Positions 46,143 through 55,436 are shown, counted from the stretch's first letter. The stretch: 64,000 nucleotides of DNA from Chryseolinea soli (GCF_003589925.1 NZ_CP032382.1:6882001-6946000); one strand, 5' to 3'. Notes: a model not told the origin generated them from the letters alone. Translations and numbers: made by a program.

Positions 46143-47795
46143 ATGATAACGAAAAAAAGAATCATCATCCTCTCCATTCTCGCCGCCACCTGTTTTGCTC
46201 TGGCCTCCACGCGCCCGGCGGAACGGTACTTCGAGATCGCCAAAAACCTCGACATTTTTGCCACGTTGTTCAAAGAGGTCAATGCGTTGTACGTCGACGA
46301 GATCAATCCCAACAAACTCGTGCGCACCGGCATCGACGCCATGCTCACATCGCTGGATCCCTATACCAACTACATTCCCGAAGATGAAGTGGAAGACTTC
46401 CGCACCATCAACACCGGGCAATACGGCGGCATCGGCGCCATCACGCGCGAGATCGGCAACAAAACCATCGTCACCATGCTCATGGAGGGCTATGGTGCGC
46501 AACGCGGTGGCCTCAAGATCGGCGATGAAGTCGTGAAGATCGACGACGTAGAATTATCGAAACTCTCCCGCGAAGAATCAGGTCAACTCATGAAAGGCCA
46601 GGTGGGCACACCCGTAAGCCTCACCGTGAAGCGCATGGGCGCCGACAAACTTATCCGCCTTGAATTTAAACGCGAAAAGATCAAACTGAACAACGTGCCT
46701 TACTATGGCATGGTGGGCAAAGACATCGGCTATATTCAATTGACAGACTTCACACCGGACGCCGCAAAAGAAGTGCGCAACGCCCTCATCATTTTGAAAG
46801 ACCAGGGCGCCAAAGCGGCCATCCTGGACCTGCGCGGTAACCCGGGCGGTCTGCTCATCGAAGCCGTCAACATCACCAACCTCTTCCTCCCCAAGGGAAA
46901 GCTGGTGGTGAGCACGAAAGGAAAAATTCCCGAAAACAATTTGAACTATGAAACGCTGAACGCACCGGTCGATACAGAGATCCCGGTGGGTGTTCTCATC
47001 AATCGCGGCAGCGCTTCGGCTTCTGAAATTGTAGCCGGCACGTTACAAGATTATGACCGCGGCGTGATCATCGGCGAGAAATCCTATGGCAAAGGACTCG
47101 TGCAAGTGAGCCGCCCGCTTTCCTACAATTCACAACTGAAGGTGACCACAGCAAAATACTACACCCCTACCGGCCGCTGCATCCAGGTGTTGGACTACAC
47201 GCACCGCCGTGAAGACGGCAGCGTAGGCTCCATCCCCGATTCATTGAAAAAATCATTCAAGACCGCCACCGGCCGTACAGTATTTGATGGCGGTGGCATC
47301 GACCCGGACATCAAGACCGAAGCCCACGAAGCCCACGTGCTCACGCAAGTGCTCTTTGAAAAAGGTTTCATCTTCGACTTCGCCGCGCAATACGCCTTCA
47401 AACATGCCGAGGCCGTCGACGCCAAAACGTTTACTTTGTCGGACGATGAATATCAGCAATTCGTGGTGTGGATGAAGGATAAGAACTACAGCTACAAATC
47501 GTACCTGGAATACGAACTCCAGCAATTCACGGAAGAAGCCCACAAGGAAAAATACTACACCGATCTGAAACCGCAGCTCGAACAAATCCAGGCGCGCATT
47601 GCCGACAGCAAAAAGAACGAGCTCAACTTGTACAAGGACGAGATCAAAATGTTGCTGGAAGAAGAGATCGCCTCCCACTATCACCTGGAAAAGGGTGGCA
47701 TCGAAGCAGGCTTTAAATACGACGATGACATTCGCAAGGCGACCGAGCTCCTGCACAACACGGCCCAATACAAAAAGCTTCTCAACCTGCAATAG
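46143..47795 (+). CDS. S41 family C-terminal processing peptidase with PDZ domain
   Basis: The product is 550 aa. One N-terminal hydrophobic segment (IIILSILAATCFALAS) serves as signal or anchor. Next comes a PDZ domain (GGIGAITREIG, GGLKIGDEVVKID) and the S41 domain (AAILDLRGNPGGLL). The catalytic Ser lies in GSASASEIVAGT and the Lys in GEKSYGKGLVQ, a Ser-Lys dyad. The last 180 residues are a charged helical extension usual in Bacteroidota homologues. The start is ATG 46143: the upstream in-frame TTG (46128) is part of a promoter-like TTTAGTTTG. The gene is followed by a hydrolase gene two bases later. Confidence 0.93.
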   Translation: MITKKRIIILSILAATCFALASTRPAERYFEIAKNLDIFATLFKEVNALYVDEINPNKLVRTGIDAMLTSLDPYTNYIPEDEVEDFRTINTGQYGGIGAITREIGNKTIVTMLMEGYGAQRGGLKIGDEVVKIDDVELSKLSREESGQLMKGQVGTPVSLTVKRMGADKLIRLEFKREKIKLNNVPYYGMVGKDIGYIQLTDFTPDAAKEVRNALIILKDQGAKAAILDLRGNPGGLLIEAVNITNLFLPKGKLVVSTKGKIPENNLNYETLNAPVDTEIPVGVLINRGSASASEIVAGTLQDYDRGVIIGEKSYGKGLVQVSRPLSYNSQLKVTTAKYYTPTGRCIQVLDYTHRREDGSVGSIPDSLKKSFKTATGRTVFDGGGIDPDIKTEAHEAHVLTQVLFEKGFIFDFAAQYAFKHAEAVDAKTFTLSDDEYQQFVVWMKDKNYSYKSYLEYELQQFTEEAHKEKYYTDLKPQLEQIQARIADSKKNELNLYKDEIKMLLEEEIASHYHLEKGGIEAGFKYDDDIRKATELLHNTAQYKKLLNLQ

Positions 47796-47797
47796 TC

Positions 47798-48691
47798 ATG
47801 GCCTTCGGTATCGGAAGGAAATTGCGCTGGTTCTTCCTGTTCCTGTTTGCGACCGTGATGATCGTGTCGCATTCCTGCATGACCTTCCGGATGAACTCCA
47901 AGGAGATCGATACTTTCTTTAAAGAGAAACACGTCACTGCCAAACAGCTCACATATAAAGCCGGCTTCCGGAACATGCACTATGTCTGCGCCGGCGATTC
48001 GCTAAAACCGCTGGTGCTTTTCGTGCACGGATCGCCGGGTTCTCTCAGCGCTTTCATCGACTTCCTGGCCGACACTGCCCTCCTCCATCACGCTTTTTTG
48101 ATCACGGCCGACCGGCCCGGATTTGGATACTCCAATTTTGGAAACGGCGAAACGTCCCTCCAAAAGCAAGGAGAGATCTTGAAACCCCTATTGGAAGAAT
48201 ACAAAAAAAATCGCCCCATCATCCTCGTAGGTCATTCGCTGGGCGGGCCGCTCATCGCACGCATGGCCATCGACTATCCTTCGCTGGTGGACGGGCTCAT
48301 CATCGTGGCGGGCTCGATCGATCCGGAATTGGAACCGGACGAAACCTGGTTCCGTGCACCGTTGGCAACGCCTTTCCTAAGCTGGATCTTGCCACGCTCC
48401 TTCCGCGCTTCCAATGAAGAGATCTATCAATTGAAACCCCAGTTGGAAAAGATGCTCCCGCTGTGGTCCAACATCACTTGTCCGGTCATTGTGATCCAAG
48501 GAAAAAAAGATTCGCTGGTGCCCGCGGCCAATGCAGACTTTGCTAAGAAAATGTTGGTGAACGCGCCGGTGGAGTTTGTATTCAAAGACGACATGGATCA
48601 TTTCGTGCCCTGGAGCAACCCCGAACTCATCCACGACGCCATCCTGAAAATGATTCAGAAGGAACCCTTGGCGCAAAAGCCCATGCGCTAG
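47798..48691 (+). CDS. Alpha/beta hydrolase, probably membrane-linked
   Basis: The product is 297 aa. The N-terminal segment LFLFATVMIVSHSC could be a signal anchor or a lipobox variant. The oxyanion region is HGSPGSLSAF, the nucleophile is Ser147 in GHSLGGPL, the acid is in GKKDSLVP and the histidine in DMDHFVPW. Substrate unknown. It begins two bases after the S41 stop, so the two are co-transcribed. It ends tail to tail with the M28 gene, sharing a CTAG. Confidence 0.88.
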   Translation: MAFGIGRKLRWFFLFLFATVMIVSHSCMTFRMNSKEIDTFFKEKHVTAKQLTYKAGFRNMHYVCAGDSLKPLVLFVHGSPGSLSAFIDFLADTALLHHAFLITADRPGFGYSNFGNGETSLQKQGEILKPLLEEYKKNRPIILVGHSLGGPLIARMAIDYPSLVDGLIIVAGSIDPELEPDETWFRAPLATPFLSWILPRSFRASNEEIYQLKPQLEKMLPLWSNITCPVIVIQGKKDSLVPAANADFAKKMLVNAPVEFVFKDDMDHFVPWSNPELIHDAILKMIQKEPLAQKPMR

Positions 48692-50178
48692 TGTGCGCCG
48701 TATAGTTTCTTTCCTGCCTCTTCGTATTTATCGCCCTTGATCCAAACGGGTAAAACTTTATCATCGGCAATCCTGAATGTCGTCAGCACAAACGCCCTGA
48801 AAAACTTCTCCAGGTAGGTCATGTCCAGCGAGCCCACTTCGTCCGGCGGCTGGTGATAGTATTTCATCAATCCTTCATCAAACGTCTTCACGCCCGGCGA
48901 CAGGTTGGCGGCGGGCACGCCTTTTATGGCGAAGCTGGCATTATCGGAGCGGTCGTACAGCGTTTGTTCCGGCGCTGGATCGCCACCCAAACCCAACCCG
49001 AACGCCGCGCAAGCCTCCTGCATTTGCTTGTCCACTGATGTGCGGTTCAGGGCTACAACGGTAGCGATACTCGTATCGTTGTAGCCACCTCCGTCGCAGT
49101 TGAGATCAAACACCATTTTCTCCAGGGGCATCAGTGGGTGATTCACATACCACTCACTCCCCAACAATCCCTTCTCCTCGGCCGTAAAGGCCACAAACAA
49201 CACCGATCGCTTTGGCGGATGCTGCCCCAGAAAGCGCGCCGCTTCCAGTAGCGCCACCGTGCCGATAGCATTGTCGCGGGCGCCGTTGTAGATGGAGTCC
49301 GGCGTGTCGTTGTGCTTCACCCCTACGTGGTCGTAGTGTGCGCTAACCACCACCCATTGCTGGCCCAGGGTGGCGTCTGTGCCCCGGATGATGCCGGCCA
49401 CATTTCGGCCACGGATGGCCTTTGACCGAATGCCTTTCACTTCCAGCGTACCCTGGGCGTGACGCGATTCCAAAAATGCCTTTAGTGCCGGCGACTCGCT
49501 GTTACGCAACACGACGTGCGGAAGGGGTTGTGACGGATCGTTTTTCAGTACGATGCGGTCGGCCGAAAAATAGCTTTGCACGGCTGCCCATGGCATGCCC
49601 GGCAGGGCCATCACCTCAACCAAGGCCAGCGCTCCATGGGCAGCGGCCAGTTTATTTTTTGGTGGCGACTCGCGCAGCAGTGCGCGCAACGGTCTTACCG
49701 TTTCCGGCGAGCCGGCCAACGCCACTACAATTTTGCCGCGAACATCGTACGTCTCAAAATCCTGGGGTTTTCCATAGCCCACAAAAACGACATCGCCTTG
49801 CAGGTTGGCCCCTACTCCGTTCAACTGCACCAGGTCATCTTTCCAGGCGAACACGGTACCGGCCAGCGTGAGCGACCCGGCTACCGGCGGGATGATCTTC
49901 TCCATTGGAAAATCCTGGAAATAGCCGTTGTTGTTACCCTCCACCGGGGCTATTCCATTTTGGATGAATTGGGTCTTCAGATAGTTGGCCGCGATGTCGA
50001 TCTCGGGCGAGCCCGTGTTGCGGCCGCGCATTTCGTCGGCGGCAAGAAACGTGAGGTGGGCCAGCGCGTCGGGGGCCGTGACGATCTTTTCAATATGTCT
50101 TTGGATCTTCTTCTGTGCGAAGGATGAACCGGCAAGCGCCATGCAGGTCAGGAGCAAAAGGGAATTCTTGAAGCACAT
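48688..50178 (-). CDS. M28 family zinc aminopeptidase, secreted
   Basis: The product is 496 aa from ATG 50178, which places the signal peptide (SLLLLTCMALAGSSFAQ) at the start; an in-frame TTG at 50205 lies in a probable promoter (TACCTTG). It has an inserted PA-like region (about 120-240), then the two-zinc M28 site: SAHYDHVG, ARDNAIGT, FTAEEKGLLGSEW, a metal Asp in DLNCDGGG and His in KYYHQPPDE. Likely cleaves N-terminal residues from peptides in the periplasm or outside. Confidence 0.92.
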   Translation of the reverse strand: MCFKNSLLLLTCMALAGSSFAQKKIQRHIEKIVTAPDALAHLTFLAADEMRGRNTGSPEIDIAANYLKTQFIQNGIAPVEGNNNGYFQDFPMEKIIPPVAGSLTLAGTVFAWKDDLVQLNGVGANLQGDVVFVGYGKPQDFETYDVRGKIVVALAGSPETVRPLRALLRESPPKNKLAAAHGALALVEVMALPGMPWAAVQSYFSADRIVLKNDPSQPLPHVVLRNSESPALKAFLESRHAQGTLEVKGIRSKAIRGRNVAGIIRGTDATLGQQWVVVSAHYDHVGVKHNDTPDSIYNGARDNAIGTVALLEAARFLGQHPPKRSVLFVAFTAEEKGLLGSEWYVNHPLMPLEKMVFDLNCDGGGYNDTSIATVVALNRTSVDKQMQEACAAFGLGLGGDPAPEQTLYDRSDNASFAIKGVPAANLSPGVKTFDEGLMKYYHQPPDEVGSLDMTYLEKFFRAFVLTTFRIADDKVLPVWIKGDKYEEAGKKLYGAH

Positions 50179-50230
50179 CAAGGCGGTTATTTTTTTGTGC
50201 GTCAAGGTATGGCGAGCGCCTTAAAAAAAC

Positions 50231-50261
50231 AAAAACGGATCCTGGTAAGGGATCCGTTTTT
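50231..50261. terminator. Strong bidirectional terminator after glutamine synthetase
   Basis: A 12-bp perfect stem (AAAAACGGATCC/GGATCCGTTTTT, loop TGGTAAG) has T-runs on both strands. It lies 44 bp past the glutamine synthetase stop and upstream of the M28 gene. Confidence 0.85.
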
Positions 50262-50305
50262 CAATCTACAGGTCTAGGTTCAGGTATCGAAAAGTTATTC
50301 GAGTA

Positions 50306-52468
50306 CTAGCGGAGGAACAACAATTCTCTGTATTTCACCAATGGCCAATCTTCGTTGTCCACCAGCAATTCCAGTTTGTCTACGGCATCGCGGATCACCT
50401 CGAAGTATTTCTCCTTGATGTCGTCGCAGTAGCCGATGGCGCGTTTGTGTGTGTCCGTGATCTTGTTGATGCGCTTGCGCTCTTCGATCATGGCACGTAC
50501 GTTGTTCTTGATGGTATCGATGTGTCCGGAAATTTCCTTGATCGTTTGAACCACCGTCTTGTTGTCCACACCAAGTCCTTTCAAACCGTTGGCATTCTCG
50601 ATGAGCTTGGTTTGATAGTTGATGGCGGTGGGCACGATGTGGTTCATGGCCAGGTCGCCGATCACGCGGGCTTCAATTTGCACACGTTTAATGTAGGACT
50701 CCAGCTTGATCTCCACGCGGGCTTCGTTCTCCTTGTGCGACATCACGCCGTGCTTCTCAAACAGCTCGGCCGATTTCTTGGTGGTGTAAGCATCGAGCGC
50801 GTGAACCATGTTCTTCACGTTGCCCAACTTGCGTTTGGCTGCTTCTTTTACCCACTCTTCCGAATAGCCGTCGCCTTCAAAGCGAACGTCTTTGGATTCC
50901 TTGATGTATTTGCGCAGCACGTTCACGATGGCCAGTCTCTTCTCTTCGCCTTTTTCGATTTCTTTCGATACGGCTTCGAAGAATTTTTCGAGTTGGTCGG
51001 CCACGATCGTGTTAAGGGCGGTCATTGCCGTTCCGCAGTTGTCGCTTCCCCCTACGGCACGGAACTCGAACTTGTTTCCAGTGAAGGCAAATGGCGAGGT
51101 GCGGTTACGGTCGGTGGCGTCGAGGATGATCTCGGGGATCTGATCGATGCCCAGCTTCATATACATGTTGTCGCCCTTCTCGATCTTCACATTTCCTTTT
51201 TTCTCCAACTCATCCAACACAGCGGTCATTTGCGAACCGATGAATACGGACATGATGGCGGGCGGTGCTTCGTTGGCTCCGAGACGGAAGTCGTTACCCG
51301 GCGTAGCGATGCTGGCGCGCAGCAGGTCGGCGTGTTCGTGTACGGCCTTGATCGTGGTGATGAAGAACGTGAGGAACATGAGGTTGTCGCGGGCGCTGCT
51401 GGTGGGCGCATATAAGTTGACACCGGTGTCGGTGATCAGCGACCAGTTGTTGTGTTTACCGGATCCGTTGAGACCGGCAAAAGGTTTTTCGTGGAAAATG
51501 ATCTTCAGGTTGTGCTTCTCGCCTACGCGCATCATCACATCCATCATCAATTGGTTGTGGTCGTTGGCCACGTTCACTTCCTCGAACAGGGGCGCTACTT
51601 CAAATTGGCTGGGAGCCACTTCGTTGTGACGTGTGCGCACGGGAATACCCAACTTCCAGGCTTCGATCTCAAACTCTTTCATGAATTCGTAAACGCGGGG
51701 AGGGATCGATCCAAAATAGTGATCTTCCATTTGCTGACCACGGGCCGGCGCATGACCGAACACCGAACGGCCTGCCATCACCAGGTCGGGACGGGCATCG
51801 AACAGCGCTTTGTCTACTACGAAATATTCCTGCTCGGCTCCCAGGGAAGCCACGACGTGTTGTATGTCTTTGTCGAAGAGCTGGCAAACTTTTACCGCGG
51901 CCAGGTCAACGGCTTTCAATGCTTTTAAGAGGGGTGCTTTGGCATCCAGGGTCTCGCCGGTGTAGGATACGAAGACCGTTGGGATACACAGCGTTGTGCC
52001 ATAGAGGAACATGGGCGACGTAGGATCCCAGGCCGTATAGCCGCGAGCTTCGAACGTGCTGCGGATACCACCACTGGGGAAAGAAGAAGCGTCGGGCTCT
52101 TGCTGAACCAACTCGCTGCCTTTGAATTTTTCGATGCCGGAAAGTGCGTCGAAGAACGAATCGTGCTTCTCGGCCGTTCCGCCCGTCATGGGTTGGAACC
52201 AGTGGGTGAAGTGCGACGCACCCTTGGCCATCGCCCAGGATTTTGCAGCAGAGGCTACTGCGTCGGCGGTTGCTTCATCAATTTTTTCGTGGTTCTTAAT
52301 GGCCTGGCTTACTTTTTTAAATACTGCCGGAGCCAGGGTTCCACGCATCTGCTCCGAGCCGAAAACAAGTTCTCCATAGAATTTGGAAACATTGGGGCCG
52401 GGCATGTCTACATGTACTGGGGTACGTTCGCTCAGTTTCTTTAGAGCATCGAATCGTAAATGCGCCAT
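50306..52468 (-). CDS. glnN: Glutamine synthetase type III
   Basis: The product is 720 aa from ATG 52468, close to the family's usual size. GSIII makes glutamine from glutamate, ammonia and ATP and is the common form in Bacteroidota. Marks are GTAEKHDSFFD, LGAEQEYFVVD, the metal and ammonia region RHNEVAPSQFEVAP, NGSGKHNNWSLI, and EFRAVGGSDNCGTAMTALN near the nucleotide site, with a long helical C-terminal part. The frame opens to a TTG at 52501, but that codon lies in the promoter -7 box, so 52468 is the true start. It is a single-gene unit. No glnB or amt is adjacent. Confidence 0.95.
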   Translation of the reverse strand: MAHLRFDALKKLSERTPVHVDMPGPNVSKFYGELVFGSEQMRGTLAPAVFKKVSQAIKNHEKIDEATADAVASAAKSWAMAKGASHFTHWFQPMTGGTAEKHDSFFDALSGIEKFKGSELVQQEPDASSFPSGGIRSTFEARGYTAWDPTSPMFLYGTTLCIPTVFVSYTGETLDAKAPLLKALKAVDLAAVKVCQLFDKDIQHVVASLGAEQEYFVVDKALFDARPDLVMAGRSVFGHAPARGQQMEDHYFGSIPPRVYEFMKEFEIEAWKLGIPVRTRHNEVAPSQFEVAPLFEEVNVANDHNQLMMDVMMRVGEKHNLKIIFHEKPFAGLNGSGKHNNWSLITDTGVNLYAPTSSARDNLMFLTFFITTIKAVHEHADLLRASIATPGNDFRLGANEAPPAIMSVFIGSQMTAVLDELEKKGNVKIEKGDNMYMKLGIDQIPEIILDATDRNRTSPFAFTGNKFEFRAVGGSDNCGTAMTALNTIVADQLEKFFEAVSKEIEKGEEKRLAIVNVLRKYIKESKDVRFEGDGYSEEWVKEAAKRKLGNVKNMVHALDAYTTKKSAELFEKHGVMSHKENEARVEIKLESYIKRVQIEARVIGDLAMNHIVPTAINYQTKLIENANGLKGLGVDNKTVVQTIKEISGHIDTIKNNVRAMIEERKRINKITDTHKRAIGYCDDIKEKYFEVIRDAVDKLELLVDNEDWPLVKYRELLFLR

Positions 52469-52498
52469 AGGTGGTTGTAATTTTGATCTATTTGTTTC

Positions 52499-52506
52499 CA
52501 AATCTA
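52499..52506 (-). promoter_or_regulatory. -7 box of glutamine synthetase
   Basis: TAGATTTG on the minus strand is an exact TAnnTTTG match. Transcription would start near 52492, leaving a leader of about 24 nt to ATG 52468. A T-rich stretch lies about 21 nt upstream. Confidence 0.6.
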
Positions 52507-52636
52507 TCGGAATTTTCGAGACACCGTTAAAAACGCAACCACAATTTTAATTTTTTGTTAAGAACACGTTTGCGCTGGGGTTATTTTTTAAGGGGCAGGA
52601 TGGATTTTTGGGAGTTTCGGCAGTCGGGAGCGGGGG

Positions 52637-52714
52637 GTTCAGGAGCCAGAATCCAGGAGCCAGTATGTGGGATTCGGTATTCGGTAGCCAGTAGTCAGTA
52701 GTCAGTAGCCAGTC
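52637..52714 (+). repeat. Dispersed repeat array, second copy of the two-part form
   Basis: AGGAGCCAGAATCCAGGAGC is followed by GGTAGCCAGTAGTCAGTAGT and CAGTAGCCAG. Layout and orientation match 39798-39876. Confidence 0.85.
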
Positions 52715-52900
52715 GCTTGTGGTCAGGAGTTTGGGTGTCGTGAGGGAGGATTGAGCAAACCGTGGGGTTAGGGTGCTTGCTTAGCGGGTGTTATGTTTTT
52801 GTTACGGGGGATCGGAGTCTTTTGGTGGTGTGGCTGTTTTTGTGAATGGCTTTCCATCTGGCAAAATCATTATATTTCGCGATTATACCTGTCCTGTCCT

Positions 52901-53734
52901 ATGAAATTGGCCAAACGGATCTTCTTCTTGTCGCTCATTGCTTTCGTGTTTTCCGGTTGTGATTTTATCAGAAATGCATTCGATTACACCGATACGACGG
53001 AGGGCTTTGTTAACTGTCTGTTACAGGGGAATTATGATAAAAGCCTGGAATACATGGCCCTGGATCATGAGATGGCCAGGAACACCAACCCGGACACGCT
53101 GAAAGCTGGCTTGGCGAAATTCCGGAATGTGTTGGTTGAAAGCTTCGGGACGGAACTGACGTATAGCCTGGTGACGGCGGAGAAGAAATTCTCTACCAAC
53201 GCCAGCGAAAACACACCGCCCCATACCACCGTGGCTTTTGTTCAGTTTGCAAACCAGAAAAAATTTGGGGTCTTCCGGATTCTCTTTGATGATACGTCTA
53301 AAAAGATCCTGAACATCAACATTTCAGGCAAACCAAAAGACATCCCCAGTATGATTCCCTTTTGGGCCATTGTCTTGTTGGCGCTCACCATTCCCGCGTT
53401 CAATATTTACGTGATCGTGCAGATCAAAAGAAGCACATGGAATCGAAAATGGTTAAAATATCTGGCCGTAGCCCTGCTCAATGCACCCACCATTACTTAT
53501 TCGGCGATGAGTGTCGTTTCCTTTAAATTACTTTTTTTCCAGTTCCTCTTGGGTATATCGGTGAGTACCATGGGTTATCAGGGTTCCGTCGTTTCGGTGG
53601 GCATACCGTTGGGTGGATTGTATTGGCTGTGGAAGCTGAAGAAGCAAGGGCAAGACAACTCCTCGTCGCCGTCCCCAACACCGGACGAGATCAGCCCGGT
53701 AAATAGCGTGGACCAATCCCCTGCCAATAGCTAG
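52901..53734 (+). CDS. Lipoprotein with C-terminal membrane segments
   Basis: The product is 277 aa from ATG 52901. Lipobox FSGC gives a Cys at about 19. The first half (about 25-145) is an alpha/beta domain with the look of an NTF2 or DUF4878-type fold (VNCLLQGNYDKSLEYMALD, KKFGVFRILFDD). The second half holds about three membrane segments (FWAIVLLALTIPAFNIYVIV, YLAVALLNAPTITYSAM, VVSVGIPLGGLYWLW) and a Ser/Pro tail. The upstream open frame (from 52793) is Trp/Cys-rich and not convincing. Function unknown. It converges on the hydroxylase gene 7 bp away. Confidence 0.7.
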   Translation: MKLAKRIFFLSLIAFVFSGCDFIRNAFDYTDTTEGFVNCLLQGNYDKSLEYMALDHEMARNTNPDTLKAGLAKFRNVLVESFGTELTYSLVTAEKKFSTNASENTPPHTTVAFVQFANQKKFGVFRILFDDTSKKILNINISGKPKDIPSMIPFWAIVLLALTIPAFNIYVIVQIKRSTWNRKWLKYLAVALLNAPTITYSAMSVVSFKLLFFQFLLGISVSTMGYQGSVVSVGIPLGGLYWLWKLKKQGQDNSSSPSPTPDEISPVNSVDQSPANS

Positions 53735-53741
53735 GACACTG

Positions 53742-54524
53742 TCAATTTGCTTCTACCCTACGACTCTTCACCTCGTCAAAGCGATCATCATAGGCAGGCT
53801 GAAGCGTTCCCATCCAACGGTCCCACCAGAGAAAATAGAGTCCGTAGTTGCCTTGGAACGTTTGGTGGTGGAGGTTGTGGTTCACAGAGGTGTTGATCCA
53901 TTTTCCAACGATGCTTTTTGAAAATCCTTTCGGGTAAAGCTCATAGCCGAGGTGGCCATATACATTATAGACCATCATAAACAACAGAAAAATGGCGATG
54001 GCCAATGGATGCACGGGGAACAGGAACGCAATAAAAGCGATGACACTTCCCTCGATGACCGACTCGATCGGGTGGAATGCCATGGCCGCCCACGGGGATG
54101 GGTTGGTCGATAAATGGTGGACACGGTGGACGATCTTGTAGACGCTTTTGCGATGCATCCAACGGTGGGTCCAGTAGAAGTAGGCGTCGTGGAAGAGGAT
54201 CATCAGGAAGATGCTGAAGATGAAATAACCCGTGCCATAGTCGCCGATCTTCCAATAGGTTTGGGTGTATTTTACGAATGGGGTGCCAAACACGCCATAG
54301 CCGATCAGGGCAAAGACAACGGCCGTGATGAGGGAGTAGCCGATCTCCCGGTAGTAGTCGCCGTTGGCCGGCAGCTTTTGCTGGATCTTTTTGTAGAAGA
54401 CCTTTTTCCGGAAGATCACATAATAGAGCAGGAAGCCCAGCGAGGCCAGGAAAACATAGCGAAAGAGGATCACCAGGAGGATGGTCCAGAAGTGTTTGTC
54501 GGCCGTGAAATAGGTGGAGACCAT
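53742..54524 (-). CDS. Sterol desaturase/fatty acid hydroxylase family membrane enzyme
   Basis: The product is 260 aa with about five membrane spans. The histidine boxes for the di-iron site are HDAYFYWTHRWMH, HRVHH and HNLHHQ. Family members oxidise lipids such as carotenoids, sterols or fatty acids. The substrate cannot be told from the sequence. The start at 54524 is preceded by a perfect hairpin that separates it from the DUF2807 gene on the same strand. Confidence 0.9.
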   Translation of the reverse strand: MVSTYFTADKHFWTILLVILFRYVFLASLGFLLYYVIFRKKVFYKKIQQKLPANGDYYREIGYSLITAVVFALIGYGVFGTPFVKYTQTYWKIGDYGTGYFIFSIFLMILFHDAYFYWTHRWMHRKSVYKIVHRVHHLSTNPSPWAAMAFHPIESVIEGSVIAFIAFLFPVHPLAIAIFLLFMMVYNVYGHLGYELYPKGFSKSIVGKWINTSVNHNLHHQTFQGNYGLYFLWWDRWMGTLQPAYDDRFDEVKSRRVEAN

Positions 54525-54532
54525 ACCTAAAG

Positions 54533-54567
54533 ATAACGCTAACCCCCGGTTAGAAGGTTAGCGTTAT
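54533..54567. terminator. Perfect 12-bp hairpin between two minus-strand genes
   Basis: ATAACGCTAACC (54533-54544) pairs with GGTTAGCGTTAT (54556-54567). It lies after the DUF2807 stop and just before the hydroxylase start. T-runs are weak, so it may be a terminator for the first gene or a leader structure of the second. Confidence 0.5.
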
Positions 54568-54589
54568 GGTATGGATTTTTGAATATTTT

Positions 54590-55276
54590 CTAGCTGGATT
54601 TCTTCACCGAGCCGCCGCTGCTGGAGTCGGTTATGGATTTGTTGGGGTTGCCGCGGTAGCGGATGCTGCCGCCGCTGCTGGCCTTGGCGGTGAGGGCGTT
54701 GGTCACATTGATGCGGATCGAGCCGGCGCTGCTGGCCCCTGCGGTCACGTCCTCGGCTTCCAGGTCGTAGGCGTCGATTTCCCCGGCGCTACTGGCGTCA
54801 ACGTTGAGGGATTTCGCCTTGCCTTTTATTTCGGCCTCACCGGCGCTCGAAGCACTGATGTCCACGCTTTCGGCGTTCACCGTCACTTCTACGTTACCGG
54901 CGCTGGACGTGCTGATCTCCAGGTTGGAAGCCTGGATAGTGCCCTCGGAATAGATGCTGCCGGCCGAGCTGGCCGATAGCTTGTCGATCTTGACATAGGT
55001 GACATATACTTTCACGGTGCCGTGGCGGCTCCCGTGATTTCCATCGCGCATGTGCACTTTCAAGTAACTCCCCGAGACCTCCGTCATTACGTCTTCGGGC
55101 CTGATGCCGCCGTCCGTTTCCACCCGCGCACTTTCCTTATCACCTTTGGTCAGGTAGACGTCGACACCTTCGGCCACCTTCACACCCGAAAAACTACCCA
55201 AGGCGCGGGTCTGCGATTGCGCCTGGATTAGGGTGGTCGACCCGACAAGTAAGATTATAGCCCATAAATTCTTCAT
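54590..55276 (-). CDS. DUF2807 (GIN domain) beta-helix protein, secreted
   Basis: The product is 228 aa with signal peptide (ILLVGSTTLIQAQ). The domain opens with FSGVKVAEGVDVYLTKGDK, a hallmark of DUF2807. It then shows repeated turns of about 20 residues, each with a SSAG or SSGG tetrad (SASSAGSIYSEG, STSSAGNVEV, SASSAGEAEI, DASSAGEIDA, GASSAGSIRI, KASSGGSIRY), which fits a right- or left-handed beta-helix with a serine/alanine/glycine ladder at one corner. Such proteins are common in Bacteroidota, often called putative auto-transporter adhesin heads. Their roles are unknown. Confidence 0.88.
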   Translation of the reverse strand: MKNLWAIILLVGSTTLIQAQSQTRALGSFSGVKVAEGVDVYLTKGDKESARVETDGGIRPEDVMTEVSGSYLKVHMRDGNHGSRHGTVKVYVTYVKIDKLSASSAGSIYSEGTIQASNLEISTSSAGNVEVTVNAESVDISASSAGEAEIKGKAKSLNVDASSAGEIDAYDLEAEDVTAGASSAGSIRINVTNALTAKASSGGSIRYRGNPNKSITDSSSGGSVKKSS

Positions 55277-55436
55277 ATAGCAATGATATTTAACCTAAAG
55301 ACCGGGCGCAAATATAAGGGTTGCATCCCGGCCAGATGTGGCAAATTATTTTGTCGATGTACGAAAACATCGTATTTTACAGTAAAAATGAATGTACATT
55401 TTCTAACATTTGTACTCCAAAAACAAACTGAGCCTC

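Larger units (their letters stand above)
52469..52900. other. Intergenic region between glutamine synthetase and the lipoprotein gene
   Basis: This stretch of 432 bp has no gene. It holds the glutamine synthetase promoter, a repeat array and a TATATTTCG box (52871-52879) that may drive the lipoprotein gene starting at 52901. Confidence 0.55.

Noticed and set aside
52793..52900. Longer start for the lipoprotein at 52901
   Set aside because: The Trp/Cys-rich stretch would bury the lipobox, and a promoter-like TATATTTCG lies within it.
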